DNA from: Chloroflexota bacterium
GTDB lineage: Bacteria > Chloroflexota > Anaerolineae > CG2-30-64-16
NCBI GenBank assembly: GCA_026389845.1
Contig: JAPLHB010000203.1
Location: forward strand, 1-64,000
Length of the DNA stretch: 64,000 nucleotides
Reading direction: 5' to 3'
The position numbers and the translations under genes were made by a program. Shown here in pieces: positions 33,204-42,047 of this stretch (positions are counted from its first letter, which is position 1; the number at the start of each line of letters is the position of its first letter). The notes below the pieces were generated by a model. The model worked only from the letters and a program-made list of their open reading frames with translations. It searched no databases and was not told the DNA's origin.

Positions 33204-35798
33204 ATGCATCCCAACCTATGCCGCCGCGTCCCAGCGGGCGAGATCATCAAGCCCTGGCTGATCCTGGGGCCGTTCTACGAAGACCTCTCAGCGACCGTCC
33301 AGGGGCTGACCCTCTTCGAGAAACCCGGTGCGACCGTCGGCCGCGCCGCAATGACGCAGATCGTAGGCGACGCGCAGACCATCCTTCGTTCGCGGCCGGT
33401 CGAGGGGGAGGAAACGACCTTCCGGGGCCAAGCCATGCGCTGGGAGCTGGTGCGCGGGCCCGAGAACTACCTCTCGTGGGGCCGCTACAACATCTCCAAC
33501 CACCTCGGCGCGGCGTTCCTGACGACGATCCTGACCCCCGACCAGCCCGGCGTCCATGAATGGCGACTGATCATCGGCATCACCTCGCGGGCCATCGTCG
33601 CGATCAACGGGACGGCGGTCTACGACACCGACGCGCATCCCGTGAAGCAGGCGGACGGCATTTTCGAGTACCGTTTCGAGGCCGCGCTTCTGGCCGGGGA
33701 GAACATTGTCACCGTGACGCTCTTCCGACTCGGCCGCATGGCGCAGATCGGCTGCAGGCTGGAGGCAGCCGCCGGGATGAGCGCCCGCGTACCCCTGGCC
33801 GCCTCGATGCCGGCTGAGGCGCGTGCCGGCATCGAGGCGCAGATCGGCAGCATTCGCCTGGGCCGCGATGTGTTCTACGGCGAGCACGAGATCGGCCTCC
33901 GGCTGGGCGTCGCACCTGACGCCGCCGCGCCGCTGACGGTCAGCCTGTGCACCGAGAGCGAGGAGACGTTGCGCGCGGTGCAGCCGTCGGCCGCCGGGCC
34001 GATCGTCCTTTGCCGGGGCGACGAGTTGGCTGACGGCCATTATGGGCTTCTGTGCAGTTGGGCGGCTGCTGACAGCCGACCGCTGACCGCTGCTTCGTTC
34101 GCCATCCACAAGCTGACGCCGGCCCCCGCGCTGCCAGGCTACGAGCAGTTAGCGGAGCGCAAGCGGCGCGTCCTGGCACACTACGCGGGCTTCCAGCGGG
34201 CCGAGCACCGGCCTGACATCTGGTGCGAGGTCGCCCGCTACGCGCTGGGCCGTTATGCCGAGGTGGACGAGGCCGTGATCCGGGATACCTGCCAGTTCAT
34301 CGCGGCGCGCAAGGACTGCGCGGACTTCGTCATCCAGGGCATCCTGCGCCTGATGTGCTGGGAGCGGGAACAGCCCCCTGGCGGGGATCTTCGAGAGACG
34401 CCCCAGCTCAGCCCGCAAATCCACGCCATGATGAAGGACACCGTGCTCGGCTTCAAGTATTGGGTGGACGAGCCGGGCGACACGGTGATGTACATGGGCT
34501 CCGAGAACCATCGCCTTCTGTTTCACGTGGCCGAATGGCTGGCCGGCAAGCTGTTCCCCACCGAGGAGTTCACTAACAGCCACATGCGGGGGCTTTACCA
34601 CGCCACCAAGGGCCTGAGCTACATCACCGAATGGCTGCGCCAGCGGGGGCGCTTCGGCTTCGATGAATGGCACTCCAACTCCTACTATCCCGTCAACATC
34701 GCGCCGCTGATCAACGTGTACGACTTCGCCTCGCACGAGGGGGAACAGAAGCTGCGCCAGATGACCGGCCTGGTGCTGGATTACGTATTCTTCAACCTGG
34801 CTGCCGACAGCTTCGAGGGCGTTTTCGGCACCACCCACGGCCGCAGCTACGGCATCAACCTGAAATACCCCGACTTCGAGGGCACCTCGGCCACCTGCTG
34901 GCTGCTCTACGGCGTCGGCTCGCTGAGTTGGGGTACCGATGGCATGTCGCCCGTATCCCTGGCCACGAGCGAGTACCGCGCGCCCAGGATTCTGGCCGAT
35001 ATCGCCACCGACAAGCAGGCAGTCGTTGAGTCCAAAGTCCGGCAGGGCATCATTAAGGGCGCTGCCCACCATGCCGATTTCGTGGTCTACCGCACGCCGG
35101 ACTACATGGTATCGGCAGTGCAGGATTTGCGCAAAGGTGAGTTCGAGTCCTCGACGCACGTGGCGCAGGTGACGTTGGGCAACAAGACAACCGTCTTCTG
35201 GTCCTGCCCGCACACCTCCGGCGAAGGCTCCGGGCTGCGTCCTGACTACTGGTCGGGCCACACTACGCTGCCGCGCGCGATTCAGTACCGCAACGTGCTG
35301 GCGCTCACCTGGCGGCTGACCTGGCGCGCGTGGATGTCCCACTGCTTTTTCGAGCAGGAGCGCTTCGACGAAGTCCGCTTCGCAGGCAACTGGGCCTTCG
35401 GTCGCGTGGGCCGCGGCTACGTGGGCATCTACTCGCAGCACGGCTTCGTCGTCGGTGATGAGGGGCAATACGCGGGCCGCGAGCTGCAATGCGCGGCGGT
35501 CGAGAACACCTGGCTGGTGGAATGCGGTCGCGAGGCCGATTGGGGGTCGTTCGACGCCTTCGTGAACGCGCTCGTGGCCGCGCCAGTCGAGGCGAAGGAT
35601 GGCGTCATCACGTACACGTCGCCTTCTGTCGGTAAGTTCGTCACCGGCTGGGACGTGAAGCCCACAATCAACAGCGAGCCGATCCAGATCCACGGCTACC
35701 CGCTGGTAGACAGCCCGTGGGCACACGCAGACTTCGGGTCGGGGGAGCTGACGATCCGGCACGGGGATGACGAGTACGAGATTTGGTTTAATCAGTAG
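33204..35798 (+). CDS. Large protein of unknown function, paralogue of 26818-29244
   Basis: 864 residues. Beta-rich N-terminal half (about 1-320) with WLILGPFYEDL, which resembles carbohydrate-binding/jelly-roll starts. The central part is helical-toroid-like with KDCADF, FKYWVDEPG, MGSENHRLLFHVAEWLAGKL, FTNSHMRGLYHATKG, GFDEWHSNSYYPVNIAPL and FGTTHGRSYGINLKYPDF. The C-terminus is beta-rich and ends GELTIRHGDDEYEIWF, like its paralogue. No signal peptide. RBS GAGGAGG before ATG 33204. It flanks GH67 on the other side from its paralogue, which suggests related activities on the same glycan. Family not recognised. Confidence 0.72.
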   Translation: MHPNLCRRVPAGEIIKPWLILGPFYEDLSATVQGLTLFEKPGATVGRAAMTQIVGDAQTILRSRPVEGEETTFRGQAMRWELVRGPENYLSWGRYNISNHLGAAFLTTILTPDQPGVHEWRLIIGITSRAIVAINGTAVYDTDAHPVKQADGIFEYRFEAALLAGENIVTVTLFRLGRMAQIGCRLEAAAGMSARVPLAASMPAEARAGIEAQIGSIRLGRDVFYGEHEIGLRLGVAPDAAAPLTVSLCTESEETLRAVQPSAAGPIVLCRGDELADGHYGLLCSWAAADSRPLTAASFAIHKLTPAPALPGYEQLAERKRRVLAHYAGFQRAEHRPDIWCEVARYALGRYAEVDEAVIRDTCQFIAARKDCADFVIQGILRLMCWEREQPPGGDLRETPQLSPQIHAMMKDTVLGFKYWVDEPGDTVMYMGSENHRLLFHVAEWLAGKLFPTEEFTNSHMRGLYHATKGLSYITEWLRQRGRFGFDEWHSNSYYPVNIAPLINVYDFASHEGEQKLRQMTGLVLDYVFFNLAADSFEGVFGTTHGRSYGINLKYPDFEGTSATCWLLYGVGSLSWGTDGMSPVSLATSEYRAPRILADIATDKQAVVESKVRQGIIKGAAHHADFVVYRTPDYMVSAVQDLRKGEFESSTHVAQVTLGNKTTVFWSCPHTSGEGSGLRPDYWSGHTTLPRAIQYRNVLALTWRLTWRAWMSHCFFEQERFDEVRFAGNWAFGRVGRGYVGIYSQHGFVVGDEGQYAGRELQCAAVENTWLVECGREADWGSFDAFVNALVAAPVEAKDGVITYTSPSVGKFVTGWDVKPTINSEPIQIHGYPLVDSPWAHADFGSGELTIRHGDDEYEIWFNQ

Positions 35799-35824
35799 CA
35801 TCACCGATGCGGAGAGGCGCGCTC

Positions 35825-36967
35825 ATGCCGATTATCGAAACCGAATTCATGGAGCTGACGGCGAAGCTGGACGTGAGGGCCTGGTGGGAGGAGAACGCGG
35901 GTTGCCAGGGACTCACGCCCGACAAGCCGCGCTGCTCGGCCTCCTTCTCGCCGGATGACCACTGGATCTTCGAGTTCATGGACGTGCCCTCGACGCTCCG
36001 CTACTACCTGGATCAGGCATACCGAAACGCGCTGCACCGGGAGGTCAATGCAATCACGCTGGCGCACGTGGGGCAGGCGTTTTTTGACGAAGATACCTGG
36101 CGCACGACGCCCAAGCGTATCGAAAACCTCTTCGGCTGCGAATTCGGGTACTACGAAGGCGGCACGCCCTGGCTTGAGCCAGTGACCGATGACCCCGCTG
36201 AGTTCAGCCGGGTGCTGGATCGGGCCGAGGCGACCGACCTGCGGACGTGGGCCTTGCCCCCTTCGGGGGAGTACCTGGCGGAGTGGGAGGAACGCACGGC
36301 CGCGGGCAAGCCGTTGCCGAAGCTGGGCACGGGCAGCCGCGGCCCGGCGACGATCATGACCTCGATCCTCAAGCCGGAGACGCTCTTCTACTGGTTCTAT
36401 GACCATCCCGACCTGATGCGGCGCTTCCGGGACATCCTGGCAGCCAGGATGGTCGAGTTCAATCGCGTCCTGCGCGAGTTTAGCGGGGTCACCGAGCCGG
36501 GCTGGTGGATCACCGATGACAACTCCGCGCTCTTCAACCGCAAGCTCTACCGGGAGTATTGTTACCCCGTCTTGGAGCGGGTGTTGGCCGCGATGGCGCC
36601 GGGCGACGCGCGACGCTATCAGCATTCAGACAGCGCGATGGGGCACCTGCTGGACATGCAGTACGCGCTGGGAATTCGCAACGTGAACTACGGGCCGACA
36701 GTGGATGCCGGGCTGATCCGACAGAAGATGCCCGACGCGCTGATCAACGGGCAGATGCCGCCCTTCCTCCTGCGCAACGGCGGCCCGGAAGAAATCCGCC
36801 AGCAGGTCATCGCTGACTTCCACAAGGCAGGCGGCAACGGCCGGCTGAACGTCACCACCGCCGGATCGCTGGCCGCAGGCACAGGGGTCGGCCGCATGCG
36901 GTGGTTCATGCAGGTTGTACAGGAGTGCTGTCGTTACGACAGACAGGAAAGTACACTGTATGTATAA
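35825..36967 (+). CDS. Uroporphyrinogen decarboxylase (UroD)-family protein
   Basis: 380 residues, UroD/MtaA-like TIM barrel. Blocks include FEFMDVPSTLRYYLDQAYRN, LGTGSRGPATIMTSI, YWFYDHPDLMRRFRDILAAR, WWITDDNSALFNRKLYREYC, HSDSAMGHLL and INGQMPPFLLRNGGPEEI. The family includes haem-pathway UroD and corrinoid-dependent methyltransferases. Its place inside a uronate operon, far from haem genes, favours a methyltransfer or unknown catabolic role. Start ATG 35825, 26 nt after the toroid gene. Confidence 0.87.
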   Translation: MPIIETEFMELTAKLDVRAWWEENAGCQGLTPDKPRCSASFSPDDHWIFEFMDVPSTLRYYLDQAYRNALHREVNAITLAHVGQAFFDEDTWRTTPKRIENLFGCEFGYYEGGTPWLEPVTDDPAEFSRVLDRAEATDLRTWALPPSGEYLAEWEERTAAGKPLPKLGTGSRGPATIMTSILKPETLFYWFYDHPDLMRRFRDILAARMVEFNRVLREFSGVTEPGWWITDDNSALFNRKLYREYCYPVLERVLAAMAPGDARRYQHSDSAMGHLLDMQYALGIRNVNYGPTVDAGLIRQKMPDALINGQMPPFLLRNGGPEEIRQQVIADFHKAGGNGRLNVTTAGSLAAGTGVGRMRWFMQVVQECCRYDRQESTLYV

Positions 36968-36982
36968 CAGAGGAGCAAACAC

Positions 36983-38371
36983 ATGGGTACCGCAGTCAAG
37001 ATCGGAATTATCGGCGCAGGAAGCGCCCAGTTCTCCCTGGGGCTGGTGAAAGACATCTGCCTCACGGAGAGCTTGCGTGGCAGCCACATCACCTTCATGG
37101 ATATTGATGAAGGACGGCTGGACATCATCTACAAGCTGGCAACCAAGTACGCCAGCCAACTGGGGGCAGACCTGACCTTCGACGCCACGTGCGATCGCTC
37201 GGCGGCGCTGCAGGATGCCAACTTCGTCGTCAGCACCGCTTATGTTCTCGGCCACGTGGTAGAGGCCAAGATGCGCAACCTGGCCGCCGAGAAGTACGGC
37301 TACTATCACTCCGGCGGCAGCTTCGGCTCATACCATCAACTGCGCCTGATGCTTGACGTGGCTCGCGATATGGAGCGCATCTGCCCGGACGCCTGGCTGA
37401 TCCAATCGGGCAACCCGGTGTTCAACGGCTGCACGCTGATGACGCGTGAGACCGGCATCAAGGTGTGCGGGCTATGCCACGGTCACTACGGCTGCGAGGA
37501 GATCGCCCACACCATCGGCATTGACCCGGCGAAGGTGACCTGGCAGGCGCCGGGCCTGAACCACAACATCTGGCTGACGCACTTCATCTACGAGGGCAAG
37601 AACGCCTACCCGTTGATTGACGAGTGGATCGCGACGCAGGGCGAGGAATACTGGCGCACGCACATCGCGCAGCGCACCCACGATGCCCAGATGTCGCGGG
37701 GAGCCGTGCACCAATACCACATGTTCGGGCTGTTCCCGATCGGCGACACCCTGCGGTATCGCCTGTGGTGGTGGTATCACACCGACATCGCCACCAAGAA
37801 GCACTGGTTTGGCGAGCCATGGGGCGGGCCGGACACGCACCTGGCGCGACCGTTCTTCGTGTCGCAGCTAGAAGAACGGATCAAGGAGTACCACCGCTGG
37901 GCCGTAGACCCCAAGGCCGACCTGCCGCAACTGATGGGCACGCAGAAGACCCACGAGCAGCAGGTTCCCATCATGGATGGGCTGACCAATAACACCGAAG
38001 GCTATTTCCAGGTCAACGTGCCCAATCAAGGCGCGCTGCAAGGCATCCCGGACGACGTCGTGGTCGAGGTGCCCGCGATCGTCAACCAAAAGGGCGTCCA
38101 GCCGCTGCGCGTAGGCAGCCTGCCGCCCAAGATCATGTTCGAGTGCATCCTGCCCGACTGGCTGGATATGGAACGCGAGCTGCTGGCCTTCAAGACCGGC
38201 GACCGGTCTATGCAGTTGTTCGAGACTCTGAATAACCACCAGACGCGCAACTACGATTCGGCCGTGGCTCTGCTGGACGAGCTGATCCACATGCCAGAAG
38301 TTGCGGAGATCGAAGACTGGGAGAAAATGGAGCGCATTCAGGACTATTACAAATACCCCATGCCGCTATGA
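36983..38371 (+). CDS. GH4 glycosidase, probable alpha-galacturonidase/glucuronidase
   Basis: A 462-residue GH4 enzyme using NAD+ and a divalent metal in a redox-elimination mechanism. It has the N-terminal Rossmann motif KIGIIGAGSAQFSLGLVKDI, NPVFNGCTLMTRE (Asn/Thr site) and the subtype motif CHGH at 165-168. CHG-type motifs mark uronidase members of GH4, whereas CHSV and CHEV mark galactosidases and glucosidases. LNHNIW and later His residues complete the metal site. RBS GAGGAG. In this operon it would release galacturonate or glucuronate from short oligomers. It overlaps the HAD gene by 4 nt. Confidence 0.93.
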   Translation: MGTAVKIGIIGAGSAQFSLGLVKDICLTESLRGSHITFMDIDEGRLDIIYKLATKYASQLGADLTFDATCDRSAALQDANFVVSTAYVLGHVVEAKMRNLAAEKYGYYHSGGSFGSYHQLRLMLDVARDMERICPDAWLIQSGNPVFNGCTLMTRETGIKVCGLCHGHYGCEEIAHTIGIDPAKVTWQAPGLNHNIWLTHFIYEGKNAYPLIDEWIATQGEEYWRTHIAQRTHDAQMSRGAVHQYHMFGLFPIGDTLRYRLWWWYHTDIATKKHWFGEPWGGPDTHLARPFFVSQLEERIKEYHRWAVDPKADLPQLMGTQKTHEQQVPIMDGLTNNTEGYFQVNVPNQGALQGIPDDVVVEVPAIVNQKGVQPLRVGSLPPKIMFECILPDWLDMERELLAFKTGDRSMQLFETLNNHQTRNYDSAVALLDELIHMPEVAEIEDWEKMERIQDYYKYPMPL

Positions 38372-38892
38372 ACCTGGCCGCGCTGCTTTTCGACCTGGGG
38401 GATACCATCATGGTCGAGGAAACGGAGGTCAAGGACGCGGAGGGGACAACGTTGCGGGCCGAGCTGGCGCCGGGCATGGCGGAGACGCTGCGGGAGTTCA
38501 AGGCTGCCGGGCATCGGATGGGGCTGGCGGCCGACAGTCGCCCCCGTACGCCCGAGAACGTGCTGCGCCAGCACGGCCTGTATGAGCTGTTCGACACCCT
38601 GGCCATCTCCGAGATTGTCGGCGCCAGTAAACCCGACCCACGCCTCTTCCGTGCCGCGTTGGATGCCCTGGCAATCCCGGAAAAGGACTATGGGCGGGTC
38701 ATCATGGTGGGCAATAACCTGGAGCGAGACGTCGTCGGGGCCAACCGGCTCGGCCTGATCTCGGTCTTCTATCATCTGAACGACCGGCGGCGCGCATACG
38801 CCCTGATACCCGATGAGGTCCCGCGCTACACCGTCACCTCAGCGGCGGAGTTGCGCGATCTCATCGCACGTCTGGTCAAGCAGGAGGCTTGA
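38368..38892 (+). CDS. HAD-family hydrolase
   Basis: A 174-residue HAD phosphatase-like protein. Motif I is LLFDLGDT (nucleophile Asp and +4 Asp-Thr variant DxGDT), motif II the Ser in ADSRPRT, motif III ASKPDP, and motif IV VGNNLERDVVGA. There is almost no cap domain, so it may act on large substrates or a phosphorylated sugar. Its ATG overlaps the GH4 stop (ATGA), showing translational coupling. Confidence 0.9.
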   Translation: MNLAALLFDLGDTIMVEETEVKDAEGTTLRAELAPGMAETLREFKAAGHRMGLAADSRPRTPENVLRQHGLYELFDTLAISEIVGASKPDPRLFRAALDALAIPEKDYGRVIMVGNNLERDVVGANRLGLISVFYHLNDRRRAYALIPDEVPRYTVTSAAELRDLIARLVKQEA

Positions 38893-38894
38893 GA

Positions 38895-39200
38895 ATGGCA
38901 TTCACAACGCGACAGGCCAAGGGGCTGACCAGGTGCCTGGTCGAGACCGGCATTGATCCCGAGAAGCTGCGCATCCACATCTCCGAAATACCGCCGGGTA
39001 CGCGCGCACATCCGCCGCATACGCATGAAGCGGTCGAGGCGTTCTACGTCCTGGAAGGCCACGGCGCGGTCGAGGTCGGCGGTGAGCGCCACGCGGTCGG
39101 TCCCAACGAGGCGATCATCCTGGATGCCAGGAACCCGCACGGGCTGGAGAACATCGGCGACACGCCGATGCGCTACCTGGTCATCATCACGCCGGCATAA
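38895..39200 (+). CDS. Small cupin-domain protein
   Basis: A 101-residue single cupin. Motif 1 is GTRAHPPHTHEAVEAFYVLEG (His-x3-His-x-His and Glu) and motif 2 is GPNEAIILDARNPHGLENIG (His), which gives a probable metal site. It lacks the D-x-F-x3-R signature of the KdgF cupin at 12955. ATG 38895 has GGAGG 7 nt upstream. It lies 2 nt after the HAD gene. Probably a sugar isomerase-like or sensing cupin; exact reaction unknown. Confidence 0.85.
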   Translation: MAFTTRQAKGLTRCLVETGIDPEKLRIHISEIPPGTRAHPPHTHEAVEAFYVLEGHGAVEVGGERHAVGPNEAIILDARNPHGLENIGDTPMRYLVIITPA

Positions 39201-39201
39201 G

Positions 39202-39257
39202 GTAGGGGCACGGCCTTGCGCCTGCCCACGTGGGCGACCGCAAGGGATCGCCACTAC
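39202..39257. repeat. Palindromic repeat, family 2, copy 3
   Basis: Short inner-type copy: GTAGGGGCACGGCCTTGCG at the left and CGCAAGGGATCGCCACTAC at the right, the reverse complement of the inner element of copy 1. It starts 1 nt after the cupin stop and ends 5 nt before the RBS of the next gene. Confidence 0.75.
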
Positions 39258-39275
39258 GCACAAGGAGGATCAGCG

Positions 39276-40736
39276 ATGGCCCATCCGGCCGAAGACCTGA
39301 CGCCTGCGGCACAGGACCTGCTGGAGCGCTCGGTCGCGTGGATGGATCGTTACTGGGATGCGGAGCGCGGTCTCCTCTGGGGCATGGGCGATGCGCCTGA
39401 TCCGCAAGGCAGCGGGCACGTCCCCTATCATATTGTGCGCGAGAGCGCCTGGTACGCCCTGGGCCTGTTGATGCGCGACGGCGAAGGCGATGCGGGTCGC
39501 GCCGTGCAGGCATTGGAGGCAATCCTGCCTAACCAGTTCGACGAGCCTGGCAAGGTCTACCACGGCACCTTCTACCGTGCGCCGGAGGAGCCACATCCGC
39601 CCGAGCCGGCCATCGAGTGGAGGCACTACGACCCCAACTGGCGCGAGTTCATCATCACCACCATTGCGGTGATCCTGAGTGAGTACGAAGACCGGCTGCC
39701 GCCTGCGTTGGTCGCGCAGATTGACGGTGCGATCCGCAAAACAGTCGAGGGCGCGCTGGCGCGGCCCCTGTCCGCGGGCTACACCAACATCGCCCTGATG
39801 AATGCCCAGATGCTCATCTATGCCGGCGACCGGCTGGGGGAGCGCGCCTGGGGCGAGCGTGGCGAGGCGATGGGGCGCGAGGTGTACCGCCGGTTCAAGC
39901 TGCATGATGCATTCGGGGAGTACAACTCGCCCACTTACTACGGGCCGGACATCTACGCCCTGGGCCTATGGCAGGCCTACTGCTCATCGCCACGGCTGCA
40001 ACAGATGGGCGCCGAGATGGAAGCGGTGCTCTGGCGAGACATCGCTCAGTTCTACCATGCCGGCCTGAGAAATCTGGCCGGCCCATACGACCGGGCCTAC
40101 GGCATGGACATGCGCCACTACGTGGCCCTTTTGGGCGAGTGGATCTGGCTCGTCACCGGGCGGGAGAACGCCGCGTTCCCGGATGTGAACAGCCGCTTCG
40201 CGCACGCCGCTGATTTCTGCTTCGGTCCCCTGGTCGCCATCCTGGGGTTGCGCGTACCGCCGGAGGTCATCCCGCACCTGCTGGCCTTCCGGGGTGAGCA
40301 CTGCGTCAAGCGCGTCATCGGCGACTCGCCGCGGCGCACCGCCACGGCCTGGCTGGGCGAGAGGGCGATGATCGGCGCGGAGCACACCTCCCTGGCTGAC
40401 ATCGGTCAAAGCCAGTTCCACCCCGCGACGATCCATTGGCAGACCGGCGCCGGGCAGGTCGGCTGGATCCGGCTGATGTACACGGGGCCGGTGGATGCGG
40501 CCGCCAGCCCGCGCCGGCTGGTGATCACCGGCTCTGCGCAACTGGCTTTCCTGATTCATGCGCCTGGCATCCAGGCGGCCCTGGTGAAGCCTGAATACTG
40601 GCGGCTGCCGGGACTGGAAGTGCGCGTCGAAGCCAGCGCGCCGGGTGTGATAGAGACCGCAGGCGAGCAGGTGCTGGTGCGCTATGCCGGGGAAGCCGGG
40701 CAGGAAGTGCGAATCGCGCTGGATTTATCGCAATAG
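39276..40736 (+). CDS. Helical (alpha/alpha toroid-like) protein of unknown function
   Basis: 486 residues, no signal peptide. The first about 370 residues are rich in helix-pair patterns with conserved aromatic blocks: SGHVPYHIVRESAWYALGLL, PNWREFIITTIAVILSEYED, GYTNIALMNAQMLIYAG, FGEYNSPTYYGPDIYALGLW and YGMDMRHYVALLGEWIW. A short beta-rich C-terminal part follows. This organisation resembles toroid polysaccharide lyases and GH-type (alpha/alpha)6 barrels, but no catalogued family is recognised. RBS AAGGAGG before ATG 39276. Its stop TAG lies in CAATAG, the first bases of repeat F. It probably acts on the same uronate-containing glycan. Confidence 0.75.
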   Translation: MAHPAEDLTPAAQDLLERSVAWMDRYWDAERGLLWGMGDAPDPQGSGHVPYHIVRESAWYALGLLMRDGEGDAGRAVQALEAILPNQFDEPGKVYHGTFYRAPEEPHPPEPAIEWRHYDPNWREFIITTIAVILSEYEDRLPPALVAQIDGAIRKTVEGALARPLSAGYTNIALMNAQMLIYAGDRLGERAWGERGEAMGREVYRRFKLHDAFGEYNSPTYYGPDIYALGLWQAYCSSPRLQQMGAEMEAVLWRDIAQFYHAGLRNLAGPYDRAYGMDMRHYVALLGEWIWLVTGRENAAFPDVNSRFAHAADFCFGPLVAILGLRVPPEVIPHLLAFRGEHCVKRVIGDSPRRTATAWLGERAMIGAEHTSLADIGQSQFHPATIHWQTGAGQVGWIRLMYTGPVDAAASPRRLVITGSAQLAFLIHAPGIQAALVKPEYWRLPGLEVRVEASAPGVIETAGEQVLVRYAGEAGQEVRIALDLSQ

Positions 40737-40969
40737 CGCAAAACTCGCTACCCGTCGCCTGTCATTCTGAGCGGGTCTGTCCCTGAACTCTCGTTACGGC
40801 GTGATGCCAGCGAAGAATCCGTGCGCTGCGCTCAGAGCCTGTCCTGAACACAGTGAAGGAACAAGTTCTCCTTGCCGCGACGAGACCCCTTCGACTGCGC
40901 TCAGGGCAGGCTCTTCGCTGGTGTGACGCCGCAGCGCAATTCACGGGATCGCCCCGCTCAGGGTGACAT
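40730..40969. repeat. Dispersed palindromic repeat, family 1, copy F
   Basis: It begins GCAATAGCGCAAAACTCGC, supplying the stop codon of the preceding gene, and has TGTCATTCTGAGCGGGT and the internal CCTTCGACTGCGCTCAGGG block. It ends CGCTCAGGGTGACA but lacks the distal GCGAGTTTTGC arm. It fills the 285-bp gap before the second half of the uronate locus. Confidence 0.8.
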
Positions 40970-41021
40970 CCATTCTTATTCCCGATAAGGTCTTAATCTC
41001 TCAGAGAAGGGATCGAAGGCT

Positions 41022-42047
41022 ATGTCAACACAACCACCACTACGCTTTGCGGCCATCGGCCTGAACCACGACCACATCACCGGGCAAACGAACATCCTGC
41101 TGGAAGCGGGCGCTCAATTGGTGTCGTACTACGCTGTTGAGCCGGAGCTGGCCGCGGCCTATGGTCAGAAGTATCCCCAGGCCGCGCGCGCTGCCAGCGC
41201 CGAGGAAATCCTGGAGGACGCCAGCATCCAGCTCATCATCAATGCCGGGATCCCTTGCGACCGCGCGCCGCTGGGCATCCGCGCCATGCAGCACGGCAAA
41301 GACTACATGACCGACAAGCCCGGCATGACGACCTTCGCCCAGTTGGAGGCCGTGCGCCGAGTCCACGCCGAGACGGGGCGCATCTACTCCGTGGACTTCA
41401 GCGAGCGGTTTCACGTGCGCTCGGCCGTCAAGGCGAGCCAGTTGATCCAGGCCGACGCCATCGGCCAGGTGCTCCAGGTGGTCATCCTCGCGCCTCACCA
41501 CAGCCGGCTGGCGACCCGCCCCGCGTGGTTCTTCGAACGCGAGAAGTACGGCGGCATCCTGGTGGACATCGGCTCCCACCAGTTTGACCAGATCCTCTTC
41601 TACACGGGTTCTGACCGCGCCGAGGTCGTCACGGCTCAGATCGGCAATCTGCACCACCCGGAGTATCCCGAGTTCGAGGACTTCGGCGATGCCATCATCA
41701 GAGGCAGCGGCGGCCTGGGCTACGTGCGCGTAGACTGGTTCACACCCGATGGGCTGGGCACCTGGGGCGACGGCCGCCTCTTCATCCTGGGCACGGACGG
41801 CTACATCGAAGCCCGCAAGTACTGCGACGTCGCAGGGCGACCCGGCGGCGACCACCTGTTCCTGGTGGATCAACGCAGCGCCCAACGCATTGACTGCCAC
41901 GACGTGGCGTTGACGTACGGCCGGCAGCTCATCGAGGACATTCGGAACCGCACCGAGACCGCCATGTCTCACGCGCATTGCTTCCTGGTGTCGGAGCTGG
42001 CTCTCGAAGCGGAGGCCAAAGCGGCCAGACTGGGGTACCTGCGATGA
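41022..42047 (+). CDS. Gfo/Idh/MocA-family oxidoreductase (1)
   Basis: A 341-residue NAD(P)-dependent sugar dehydrogenase-like protein. The N-terminal Rossmann part is atypical (FAAIGLNHDHITGQTN rather than GxGxxG). The EKP-like motif is DKPGMTTFAQLEAV, and the C-terminal substrate domain has ERFHVRSAV and GGILVDIGSHQFDQILFYTG. It may oxidise or reduce a uronate-derived sugar. It overlaps the next, related gene by 4 nt, indicating a functional pair. Confidence 0.9.
   Translation: MSTQPPLRFAAIGLNHDHITGQTNILLEAGAQLVSYYAVEPELAAAYGQKYPQAARAASAEEILEDASIQLIINAGIPCDRAPLGIRAMQHGKDYMTDKPGMTTFAQLEAVRRVHAETGRIYSVDFSERFHVRSAVKASQLIQADAIGQVLQVVILAPHHSRLATRPAWFFEREKYGGILVDIGSHQFDQILFYTGSDRAEVVTAQIGNLHHPEYPEFEDFGDAIIRGSGGLGYVRVDWFTPDGLGTWGDGRLFILGTDGYIEARKYCDVAGRPGGDHLFLVDQRSAQRIDCHDVALTYGRQLIEDIRNRTETAMSHAHCFLVSELALEAEAKAARLGYLR

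Noticed and set aside
34149-35804. 551-codon minus-strand frame opposite the 33204 protein
   Set aside because: Antisense to a conserved protein, low-complexity composition, no RBS or motif.
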